A stretch of 64,000 nt of DNA from Telopea speciosissima (Eukaryota; Streptophyta; Magnoliopsida; Proteales; Proteaceae). The stretch is taken from assembly GCF_018873765.1 (NCBI RefSeq), contig NC_057922.1:8755563-8819562 (forward strand). The letters are read 5' to 3'. The notes below the pieces were generated by a model. It ran no database searches and had not been told where the DNA came from. It was given only the letters and a program-made list of their open reading frames with translations. Shown here piece by piece: positions 55,536 through 64,000 of this stretch (position 1 is its first letter; every line of letters begins with the position of its first letter). Position numbers and translations under genes: made by a program.

Positions 55536-55628
55536 ATGCCTCAGACCGTCCTAGTTCATGAATTTCAACACAATGCAAGCACTCATACTTGCATTTCAGT
55601 CAACCAAAGTTTGTGTCATCACTGGCAA
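55536..55628 (-). ncRNA. Box C/D snoRNA C (18S guide)
   Basis: Minus strand: stem TTGCC...GGCA, box C GTGATGA (55616-55622), internal CTGA (55596-55599), box D CTGA (55541-55544). Guide ACTAGGACGGT immediately upstream of box D is complementary to the conserved 18S rRNA segment ACCGTCCTAGT. By the D+5 rule the methylated residue would be the U in ACCGU. Confidence 0.8.
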
Positions 55629-55752
55629 TATATAGGGTTTGTTATTTTTCTACAGAAACAAATGGGGGAAAAGAATTCATAACAAATATTCGAGAGATGA
55701 ACAACAGTACACCCGCCCTCCCCCCCCCCAAAAAAAAAAAAACTACAGCAAA

Positions 55753-55830
55753 GATGTCAGAGTTGATAAGAATCATCACCAATGAATCAGACAGGGATAA
55801 CTGTAATTTGAATTTCTCATCATCCATAAT
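55753..55830 (-). ncRNA. Box C/D snoRNA D (25S guide)
   Basis: Minus strand: box C ATGATGA (55817-55823), guide CAGTTATCCCTGT followed by D' CTGA, box C' GTGATGA (near 55773-55779), box D CTGA (55757-55760). The guide is complementary to 25S rRNA ACAGGGATAACTG. By the D+5 rule it would methylate the second G of the GGG. Boxes are better preserved than in snoRNA B. Confidence 0.8.
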
Positions 55831-55901
55831 GCCGTAGGAAATTACAAAAAAATAAAGTCAGAAAATTTAAAAAGAAATGAGATTTATGCTCAAAAAAGGT
55901 C

Positions 55902-55994
55902 AAGAGGCATCAGCTCTTCCTATTCAACTAAAAATCATCATACCCAATCAATAAATTGGGTATTCGAGTCAGAAAGTTCATCATTTGGCCTCTT
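55902..55994 (-). ncRNA. Box C/D snoRNA E (25S guide)
   Basis: Minus strand: a seven-base terminal stem AAGAGGC/GCCTCTT, box C ATGATGA (55978-55984), D' CTGA (55969-55972), C' ATGATGA (55934-55940), box D CTGA (55910-55913). Guide ATAGGAAGAG before box D is complementary to CTCTTCCTAT of 25S rRNA (the GGCTCTTCCTATCATTG region). All four boxes and the stem are intact. Confidence 0.85.
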
Positions 55995-56271
55995 CAAACT
56001 ATATAAAAAAGAGAAGAAGCAAACGATGGTAAACCGGATGCAGAACTGAAAACCTAAATCCATAGTGAAGTTTTAAAATCGATAACGCTATCATGGAGAA
56101 AATTTCCCAAATATATGCGAAGAAGAAGAAAAGGTGGTTGTGGAACAGAAGAAAAATTAGGGCTTTGCGATCTTGAATCGTAGAATAAGAAACCAGGAGA
56201 ACCAGCTATCGCGATGACTAAACGATGTTCTCTTACGAAACAACGATTCTAAACGTCGAAGGGAGCCTCAA

Positions 56272-56348
56272 TAGGGTTTCTGGTTTATAACACAAGAAGC
56301 TTGAGGGATTTTCTATTTATAGGCTTTTGCGGCCGAGCGTTAGGGTTT
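56272..56348 (-). promoter_or_regulatory. snoRNA-cluster promoter: TATA and telo-boxes
   Basis: On the minus strand a telo-box AAACCCTA (56341-56348) precedes a TATA box TATAAATA (56314-56321). A second telo-box AAACCCTA (56272-56279) lies downstream, near the expected start of transcription. Telo-box plus TATA is typical of plant ribosomal and snoRNA genes. It faces the five snoRNAs, supporting one polycistronic transcript. Confidence 0.65.
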
Positions 56349-56416
56349 CCATCCGTTTAAGCCCGAAAAGGGAGAAACAAATTTACCATCAACGGGTTTT
56401 GATCCTGTGTAGCAGT

Positions 56417-56974
56417 TAGGGGGTGCAAGTTTGGTCTTGTCGGCCTGAACCTGCCCTGGCCCGCCTTGAGCCCGAACAGGGCCTGGGTTGAGATATCTGG
56501 CCCTGAGGGCGGATCAGGACTGAAAATTTCTGACCCTTAGTCAAGGTCGGGTCGGGTTAGGGTTGAGGCCTCAAGCTAAGCTTGGCCCGGCCCGACCTAA
56601 CCTTGATTTAAGTTTTACTATAAAATATATATTGATATAATATATACATTATAAACTTTAAATGTCACCTACATTTTTTTTATATAATATATTATATATG
56701 AAGACAATTACTGATATAATACCTTTTATTATAGTGTTATTTTATGTAAAATTGATAATGTTCTCCCCGGTTCATTCCAACCCATGCATTTCTTTTTCCT
56801 ACTCTATGATAAGGGCCAATCAGGGTCAGCCCAGCTTGACCCTAAGGGCGAGTCAAGGTTGGATTTTTCTGGCCCTGAATTAGGGTAGGGTCGTGTCTAG
56901 GCCCAACTAAGGGGACTTAGGGTTGGGCTAGGGTTCTGTAAAACCCGGCCCAACCCGACCCTGTTGCAGCCCTA
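56417..56974. mobile_element. GC-rich hAT-like MITE, 558 bp
   Basis: Termini TAGGGGGTGCAAG and TTGCAGCCCTA are inverted. The 8-bp duplication GTAGCAGT is perfect (56409-56416 and 56975-56982). The subterminal parts are rich in GGCCCG/CGGGCC and the centre in TATATAT. It is close to the snoRNA promoter (about 70 bp upstream). Confidence 0.88.
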
Positions 56975-57120
56975 GTAGCAGTTATTAGATTTTCATCATT
57001 TCAGTAAACAAATGCCAAAGCATCCAAGGGTTAGGGAACACATGGGGATTTGATTAGGGCGTATTATGCAAATCCACATCAGAATCCATCAATGCAACAT
57101 GCATCTCTTTTTTATATTTT

Positions 57121-58621
57121 GGGTTTTTTATAATTACCATCCCAAAAACTTTACTATTTATTAATTACCCCCCCAAAAATTTTCAAACAATTGTTACCCC
57201 CATGTTATAAGCTAATTACTAAATGAACCCCACCGTTATAGACCCATAACGGTGGGGGTTAGTAGTGATACAAAACCGTTGTCACGGATTTTTTAAGACA
57301 AAAATACCCTTGGTCAAAAGTGAAATAAACCCTTTGATTTTCAGCTTCGTCTCAGCCCTCTTCACTTCATCCTCTCCACCTCACTGTTGCAAAGAAACCA
57401 GGAAGAAGAAGAAGAACTTCATCTCACCCTCCTCTTCTCCCAAACCAAGCTCGAACCCTAAATGCCTTTGCAAGCCTGCATCCGTTGCCGGAAGGGATCA
57501 AATCCACAGGTAATAAATAATGGGTAAAAAGGGCATATATGGCTAAATAGGGTTTCAGTGAAACCTTTGCACACGATTTTCTCCATTCTCCGTGACTCTT
57601 CTTCTCCACTCCCCCAACGCCCAAATCCCAAACCTGATTTCCAGTCCCCGTGACTCGCAATGCCCTATTGTTCTAAATAAAACTTCAAATATGGTAGAGG
57701 ATTGAAGGTTTAGATCTGGTGTAAACCCTTGATGATCGATCTTCACAAGCAGATCTGTTTTATTTCGGAAGTAACGTAGTAATTGCAAACGAGAATCACG
57801 AGATCTGCTACCTGGAACTTTGAGAATCGATAATCAGGTTTGCTCTTCTATTCTATCATGGCTTGTTCATTTCTCTTTCCCTTTAGAAGTGTGGGAGCAG
57901 AGGAATATCTACATGCGGACTGTGGGTTGTGTAGTACAGTAGGTCTTCAACGAAGTAGAAGAAACAAAAAAATCAAAAGGGATGTAAAAGAGATTCATTA
58001 CTTTGTCGGCCATTTCACAGATCTCCATTAATGTTAATATGAACATGAGATACCCTCTTTGATCAAGCTCTGTTACTATAAGAATCATAAAAAACCCAAG
58101 TTAATGGATCGATCCAGAAAAGGAAAAAATAACAAACCTGGAGAAGATGGTTCCACAATCACATTTGTACTCCTTTGTACCACAAGTATGTGAACGAGGC
58201 CTTCCAATCAAGCGAGAAGGAGAAGACATGCTTGCAATCCAATACCTTACATGGAGAGTGGAGACTCGTCAAACTAAATCTGATTGCAAAAGCCTGCAAC
58301 CGTTGTCGGAAGGGATAAAATCCACAGGTTTATTTCCCTTTTGATCAAGGATATTTTCGTCCTAAAAATCCGTGATAACCGGTTAATATTTATAATGATG
58401 ACATAATCAATGCAACTAATATCAAGCCCAAACAACCAACCCACTCACAATATGTGTTATGCCCCGATGTTATGAGTTGTCCCGAAAAGTAACCGTCACA
58501 GTGAAAATTTAAACCTAAATTTAGTAATTAGTTTGCAACATGGGGGTAACAGTTGTTTGAAAGTTTTTTAGAGGGTAATAATAAATAGTAAAGTTTTTGG
58601 GATGATAATTGTAAAAAACCC
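57121..58621. mobile_element. Pack-MULE with IDD zinc-finger fragment
   Basis: A 1501-bp Mutator-like element flanked by the perfect 9-bp duplication TTATATTTT (57112-57120 and 58622-58630). The inverted repeats start GGGTTTTTTA and share CCCAAAAACTTTACTATTTA, TTGTTACCCCCATGTT and TAATTACTAAAT. They continue inward with CACGGATTTTT and GGAAGGGATCAAATCCACAGG-like text, so each arm is about 240-380 bp with an indel. The core contains a host C2H2 zinc-finger exon piece on the minus strand. No transposase. Confidence 0.88.
58138..58217 (-). pseudogene. IDD-type zinc-finger exon fragment
   Basis: The minus strand reads, across one frame change, DWKA then CGTKEYKCDCGTIFSR followed by a GT donor (CCAG then GTTTGTT). 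DWKAHxKTCGTREYKCDCGTLFSR is the diagnostic end of the INDETERMINATE-domain (IDD) zinc-finger block, where plant IDD genes also have an intron. Only this short exon end is recognisable. Confidence 0.75.
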
Positions 58622-58690
58622 TTATATTTTTTCTTGTAACTGCAACATGCATCTCCTTCCAAACTCATTGAAGATCAAATGGGACCAATC

Positions 58691-58957
58691 TAAGGTTGTA
58701 AATGAATAACAAAAAATCCAAATTCGATTCGCATCCGTATTCGTTTAGAGACATTCGGAAAAAAGTTTGAATACTTAATAATAAAAAATTAAGTAAATAA
58801 TGATCTTGAGGGTTTTTTGAAGATTCAACTTCTAGAATATGAGGAAAAAGATAATCATGATCTAAGAGATACGGATTGAAAGTAAATTGTATCAGCCAAG
58901 GAATATCCGGATCCAATGTGACGTATCCGAGCTGAATTTGATCTGTTTACAGGCCTA
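58691..58957. mobile_element. Small hAT-like MITE, 267 bp
   Basis: Ends TAAGGTTGTAAATGAAT and, inverted, TAGGCCTGTAAACAGAT. The duplication GACCAATC (58683-58690) against GACCTATC (58958-58965) matches at seven of eight bases. Subterminal ATCCGTATTCGTTTAG recalls the element at 4038-4300, the same family. Confidence 0.8.
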
Positions 58958-59049
58958 GACCTATCATGCCCATCTAGAGTTGGTCAACACCAAATGGGAC
59001 CAATGTGATTCTATACTTCAAAGTTCAAACTAAAAAAAAATAATAATAA

Positions 59050-59230
59050 AGAGAACGCCAGTCGGTTGCCATACACATCGCCCTTGCGCTGACACAGGGG
59101 CACGAGAAATGACCATCACAACCCTAGTAAATTTTTGGGGTTTAAGGGTGTCACGATGATTTCGTGCGCCATGTATCAAGACGCAGGGCCGGCATGTATG
59201 GTGGGACTGAATTGCATTTTTCAACACCCC
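59050..59230. repeat. Foldback MITE-like element
   Basis: TGGTTGCCATACACAT-like text on the left opposes GGCATGTATGGTGGG on the right. GCACGAGAAATGACCATC opposes GATGATTTCGTGC. A C-run follows at 59226-59237. Confidence 0.5.
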
Positions 59231-59307
59231 CCCCCCCAAAATGAAGGGAATATAAACGTTAATCGATCGTACAAAATTATTGCACAGTCCCCAATGAACT
59301 AAAAAAA

Positions 59308-61295
59308 GGTAAACTATAGATCACCCCCTGATTTTTGAAAAAACTTAAATCACCCTCTGATTTAGACCCCAAAATGCCAAATTAATCCCTGACATTAGTT
59401 TTATGCTATTAAGTTTTTTTTTTGTTTTTTTGTCTATCCTACTCAAGGGCCCAAAGGCCAACTACAAGTCGAGGAAGGAAGACAAGCCCACAATCTACAA
59501 CTAATGGGGAGTGGGGAGGGGAGAAAGGTGCCTTTTTTGCACAATATGCAATCCACGAGTCGAACCCTTGACCACTGTAATGCCTCCAGCCAACCGAGTT
59601 AGCGGTTGTTTTATGCTGTTAAGTGATGATGTCACCCAGTTAAATAAATTTAAATCCCTAAACTACCCTTGAACAGTGTTGATTTACGATTTTGCCCTTG
59701 TAACTAAAAACCCTAAAATTGATCATCTTCCTCATATGACCTGCAATTGTGTGTAGAGGAGCTCACGGCAAAGGTCATTAATGGAGGGGTCACGGTGAGG
59801 AGGTAGAGGGACGTGTGGAGGATTTCACGGCGGAGGTCATTAATGGAGGGGTCACAGTGATCGAGCATCCTAGATGTCAACCCTTCTGTAGTGATTTGAA
59901 CTACCCTGATTCAAATCCCACCTCTGCAACTCATGTTCCAAACAGTGCTTGAGTTCAAGACCTTCACTCCAAACAAACAAATATCTCCATGAAAATTCCA
60001 CCCCAATCGGTTCAATCAAACTAAACCCACTTCTAACTGAACCGATGTGAATCCCTCAAACTAAACCCATCTCCATTTCACACATCCCCATTTCATTTCG
60101 AACGAAAAGCCCTAAAACTCTGAGTTGCAGAACCTCTCTATCGCTTGTTGGAGGTTCCGTTGCTGGTTCTCTGCTCGCTGCCGACACTCTTTATATCGTC
60201 GTTGTTGCATTCACTGACCCATCTTATCACCGGTTGCCAGCTGAAGATGAGTTGCAGAGTTCTGGCTCGGGTAACGTTGGTCACTCTCCATCAGGTTTCG
60301 GAGGCGGTGGTGGTGGTGGCGAGGGAAGCCATAGCCACCCTGCTCCACCAGCGGAGTCATGTGGGGTATCAATCTATGGCTGCAATCTCTCTTCGGATTT
60401 GATTTGGGCCCCAACCGCCAGACAACAACAACCACCACCACCACACTTTTGAATTCCGCCCGTGACTTTTTTTATTTTTTAAAATCCTTTTTGGGATTTC
60501 TTTCTTTCTTCTTTAATTTTACCTTGTTAGCTTTTGAATTCAGAATTCGTTCTCTGTAATCGAGATCTATTTATTTTTGAGCTTAATCTCTGTCATTGTA
60601 GTTTGTAGATTTTGGAGAGAGGAGAAAAGTAGTGTAGCTCAAGTATGTTTATGGAAAGAAAGAGAAAGTGGGCTCTAATTCTTTTTTTTTTTTTATTTCA
60701 TGAATTACTATTAAGTAAGAAATGAAATGCTATACATTTCTATATCTGGGTTTGGAATTTGGAGTTTGGACTACTGGGGTGAGATAATGGGGTTTATTTC
60801 TTCATTAATTTATTCTTCTGCAAGTTTAAAGGGACCAGAACTGTTGCAAGGCTGCAAGAGCCCTGCACCGGCTTAGTAATCACTTCTGCTCTTTGGATGA
60901 AAGCAATCCAGGTTCTCCTGGATGTGGAGCAATGGAGAGGTTCTCGTGGATGTGGAGCGATGGAGAGGTTCCGCAACTCAGAGTTTTAGGTGATGGCGGT
61001 GGTTGTGGTGGTGTTGATGGCGGTGGTGGTTGTGGCTGTGGCGCGAACTTCAGGGTAGCTGAGGGATGGGTGGAAGAAGAAGATGGAAGAAAAAAGAAAG
61101 GGTTGAAGATGAAGGAAGGGTAATATTGTAAATTTTATTTTAATGTTTTAGTACAAGGGTAAAATAGTCCTTTCACACCAATAACTAACAGCGGACTAAC
61201 ACCGTTACTGTAGAAGGGGTAATTTGAATTTTTTCAAAAATCAAGGGGTGATCTGAGTTTCGTTTGAAAATCAGGGGGTGATCTGTAATTTATCC
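59308..61295. mobile_element. Probable Mutator-like element with nested SINE
   Basis: The left end (TATAGATCACCCCCTGATTTT) and the inverted right end (TACAGATCACCCCCTGATTTT) match. Deeper blocks also match: GGTGTGAAA...TTTTACCCTTG style text, and CTCTGAGTTGCAGAACCTCT near 60120 opposes AGAGGTTCCGCAACTCAGAG near 60967. The arms may therefore span several hundred bases. No clean 9-bp duplication was found (AACTAAAAA against AACTATATC, six of nine). The core at 60160-60940 includes Gly-rich coding-like text of unknown origin. The SINE 59414-59608 inserted later into the left arm. Confidence 0.65.
59414..59608 (-). mobile_element. tRNA-derived SINE
   Basis: A 195-bp SINE in reverse orientation with near-perfect 15-bp duplication TTTTATGCTATTAAG / TTTTATGCTGTTAAG (59399-59413 and 59609-59623, one difference). 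The minus-strand head reads CTAACTCGGTTGGCTGGAGG (A box) and AGGGTTCGACTCGTGG (B box, perfect GGTTCGACTC). It ends in a T-rich tail. Confidence 0.85.
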
Positions 61296-62121
61296 AACTA
61301 TATCATCTAATTAGACGTTCATGCATGCACTCTTATTGGCCCCAGCGCTAGTGCAGACACTACATTACTAGACAATGATCCCCCTTCCCTAAAAAAACCT
61401 TGTTTTCCCCTATCATTTAAGGGTGTGAAAATTAGCAATGTAAAACAATTGAAATCGAATTAAATATAACATTATTTGTATTCACATTCAATTAGCTTTC
61501 AAAAACCGGTTTTTAAAATATGGAATCTCCTAAATTAATATTAACACAAATCTTTTTTGAAAAAGGTGGGTATGCTAGTGGTATACTGTATGCTAGCACT
61601 CTATGTGTCTCTCTCTCTCTTCCCCCTTTGAAGGATAAAGGAGTCATTTCAAAGGAGAAAAGATAGATAGACAGACACATACGGTATACTCCTAGCATAC
61701 CCATTCCTTTCCAAGAAAATTTTTAATGTCAAAAGAAGGGAAAGATAATGCCACCCCTGTCACAGCATGTGGCACTATGTCTGGCGCGACCAAGTTTCGT
61801 TCTTTTTCCCATAAAAAAATATTAACATTGCTTTGAATGTATAGTCGCAAATCTGGAGAGAGTGGTACTACAGTCTCATTGTCTCCATTGAGTGAAAGAG
61901 ATAAACTGAAGAAGATAAAAATCGAACAGATGAAAGGGTGAAAAGTTGAACCCCTTGATCATGGAATCCCTTGATCGTGGGTGAAGGAAACCCCCGATCC
62001 TTGAGTAGATTATACGATAACTGTTTTTTTTCTTAAAATAATTTCACTTTCCTTTCCCTACTTTTACTTGCAAGAAGGAGCCAGAGGAATCAAGGATCCA
62101 AAGACCCAGCTCTTTGTTTTT
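61296..62121. other. Intergenic stretch with one foldback MITE
   Basis: The foldback at 61560-61705 has GGGTATGCTAGTGGTATACTG opposing ACGGTATACTCCTAGCATACCC, with CTCTCTCTCTC and its partner inside. The rest is AT-rich without a recognisable gene. Confidence 0.5.
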
Positions 62122-63300
62122 TTGGTAAAAAGCAAACTTATTAATTGAATCGTGTCCAACACATGGTATCCGAGTTACAAGCCTCCGAAAACCAAAGAAT
62201 AGAGAGCGGTCATACTGTCTCACACGAACAAGACAAGGCCTTCCTAGCCAAGGAGTCAATCACGCTGTTAGTCTCCCTAGAGATAAAAGAAAAAGAACAA
62301 GCCCTATCTTATCCCCATCGTGAAGGACATATCCTACTGCAAATAGCCCAAAATCTCTTTGCAGTTTGTCTTAACCTCAATAAAGTCCATTCCTTCAGAA
62401 ATACCGTATAACAGACCCCTTCTTATGGCGAGTGCTTCTCCTTGAAGGGCTGAGGAGACAATAATTGGGGCTGAAATGGCAAGGCAAGGCTCACATCTGC
62501 TGTTACGAAAGATACACCCAATGCCCCCTTGTCCTTCCTTGAAAGGGCCCAGCTCACCTTGTGCTTACCATGGCTCGTCAACCGCCCTTAAGATCTTAAG
62601 CAATAAACTTTTCAATTCTTGAGCAGACTGAGGAAGAAAGCTGATACGCCCAGTACCAATAGAGAACGACACCAAAAATGACCCTTTTAATGAGTGCAAG
62701 CCTGCCTGCGAAGGAGAGGGCAAGGCTCTTCCATGACTAAGATCCTTCTTGTAACCGCCGAAATTGGGATGATTAGAGGTCTGAGAGAGGGAATTTCTGG
62801 TTAACATTTGGGTTTGCCCTCTTATCTCCTAACAGAATACGGGCAGCTGAATTTGGAGATGCTTGAGATAGCCACAAACAAAGCTATGAAGAACCCCACT
62901 TAGCTCTGTAGCCGAAGGAACATCCACTTTGAAGAAACAAAATTACATAGTTTGCTAAAAAAAGCTAAGTGAGACACAAGAGTGCAAGGCCTTAATAGTT
63001 CACCCACTCATGGCTAAAAGCAGTAAATCAGCAAAGTACACTGTGCATCACTATAAGGAAGAGCAGGAAGGGGAGGGGGGGAACATAAGCATAAACTTAT
63101 GCTTGGTGCCATTAATCATAATGGCAGATCTGAGCCTGGTACATAAGCTTTGACCCACGAGACAAACAAAGATGAGGAGGAACAGAAAAGTTCAGAATTG
63201 CTTAGTAATATCATTACTAGTAATCTCCGAATCTACCCGCATCATTCTACAGTATTTTAATTTCTTCGATCTTCTGAAGAGCAATACCATCTTTCTGAGC
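62122..63300 (-). mobile_element. Truncated LINE (RT end to 3' terminus)
   Basis: Minus strand, 5' to 3': text like the reverse-transcriptase palm region near 63180-63090 (SWVKAYVPGSDLPLMING with changes), then SFAGRLALIKRVIFGVVLYW near 62700 (the conserved L-S-x-AGR-LIKSV block), and RNase H remnants ending SLARKALSCSCETV near 62215. The 3' end is TGGACACGATTCAATTAATAA with a T/A-rich tail at about 62115-62130. It is 5'-truncated and carries many stops. The 3' end is shared with 28480-28690. Confidence 0.72.
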
Positions 63301-64000
63301 ACAAGAAATGGCAGTGCTTTACGTAAGCCTTCCATGCAACGAAAACAACTCCCTCACCCAATTTTCCAATAACTGCATTTCATAGGCCCTAAATCCTAAA
63401 AAAATCCTAATTTTTAATGCTGCAGTTTACCTAAAAATAAAGAGAGGTTCTGAAGCCTGAAACCTTGAGGGCTCACATTGCAAATCCAAACTCTCATACG
63501 CAGAGATAGCAATTTGCAACCCCACCAACCCAACCTACCCGCAAAAGAGAACTTTAGTTGAGTTGTACTTGCAAACTTGAGATTAGTGTTTGACTTTTAC
63601 CCTTCCTGTTAGTAAGTTTCCTGCAATTTTTTAAACGTTTCTGATGAATTCCCTCCGCATCCAGGACTGGCAATACATCACTTTGCATGGGCCATTTCAT
63701 GTATTTGCAGATAGCTTCAGGACTTCAACTGAGTCATCCCCTTGTTTAAGGATGAAGGAGGTTCCTTCTCACTAACTGACCTAAAAGTGTACTCACAAAA
63801 TTGGGACAAATCCAGAGGACTAACCAGCATCCCTGTGTTGGTTTTGGAAAAGATAGTAATGCTCAATCAGCTTACCTCCCTGAATTTGCATCAAATACCC
63901 TTGTATTTCACATCTGATAATACTCAACTATGGATCTGTCCTATTTTAATTTAAATGTTCTCATACATGAGAATTCAATACAGATCATCTCCCACTTTGG
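63301..64000. other. End of window, no gene seen
   Basis: It may continue the LINE or belong to another repeat. I could not recognise a protein domain, RNA gene or paired repeat here. Confidence 0.3.

Overview
This is a nuclear window from a flowering plant. The genes have introns and the products are plant-specific: photosystem I subunit N, a YUCCA auxin-synthesis flavoenzyme, a pectin-degrading GH28 enzyme and a plant RABC GTPase. An Au-type SINE family is present, and DNA transposons crowd introns and intergenic space. I cannot name the species; the gene set does not separate basal eudicots from magnoliids.

Layout. 142-6530: two tandem copies of a ruined NBS-LRR-like locus, with a SINE and a small MITE between them. 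8088-10366 (-): a three-exon chloroplast TPR protein. 10433-12463: a 2.0 kb Mutator-like element carrying a broken ROH1/BYPASS-like gene. 14513-26053 (-): a six-exon RABC/Rab18-type GTPase stretched to 11.5 kb by transposon-filled introns. 26054-29444: LINE, SINE and MITE debris. 29445-32062 (-): a four-exon YUCCA10-like monooxygenase. 32771-35003: a hAT-like element, itself interrupted by a Mutator-like element that holds a Toll/TIR-domain fragment. 35004-38837: foldback MITEs and tandem repeats. 38838-39836 (-): an intronless multi-pass membrane protein. 42070-42141 (-): tRNA-Gln(UUG). 43613-46836 (+): a five-exon polygalacturonase-like protein. 48009-49175 (-): PSAN. 49641-50938: a perfect 79-bp hairpin and a GC-rich hAT-like MITE. 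54600-56350 (-): a cluster of box C/D snoRNAs with a TATA/telo-box promoter, plus an unexplained long hairpin. 56417-61295: one more hAT-like MITE, a Mutator-like element with an IDD zinc-finger fragment, a small hAT-like MITE and a probable fourth Mutator-like element with a nested SINE. 62122-63300 (-): a truncated LINE.

The intact protein genes are independent loci, each with its own transcription unit; they do not form a pathway. The window stands out for its mobile DNA. Three Mutator-like elements have matching 9-10 bp target duplications, and each carries a different piece of host gene (ROH1, Toll/TIR, IDD zinc finger). The snoRNA cluster also stands out: its guides match conserved 18S and 25S rRNA segments and two of its members share one guide. 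All intron-exon structures were built by hand from reading frame, GT/AG borders and family knowledge, with no transcript evidence.
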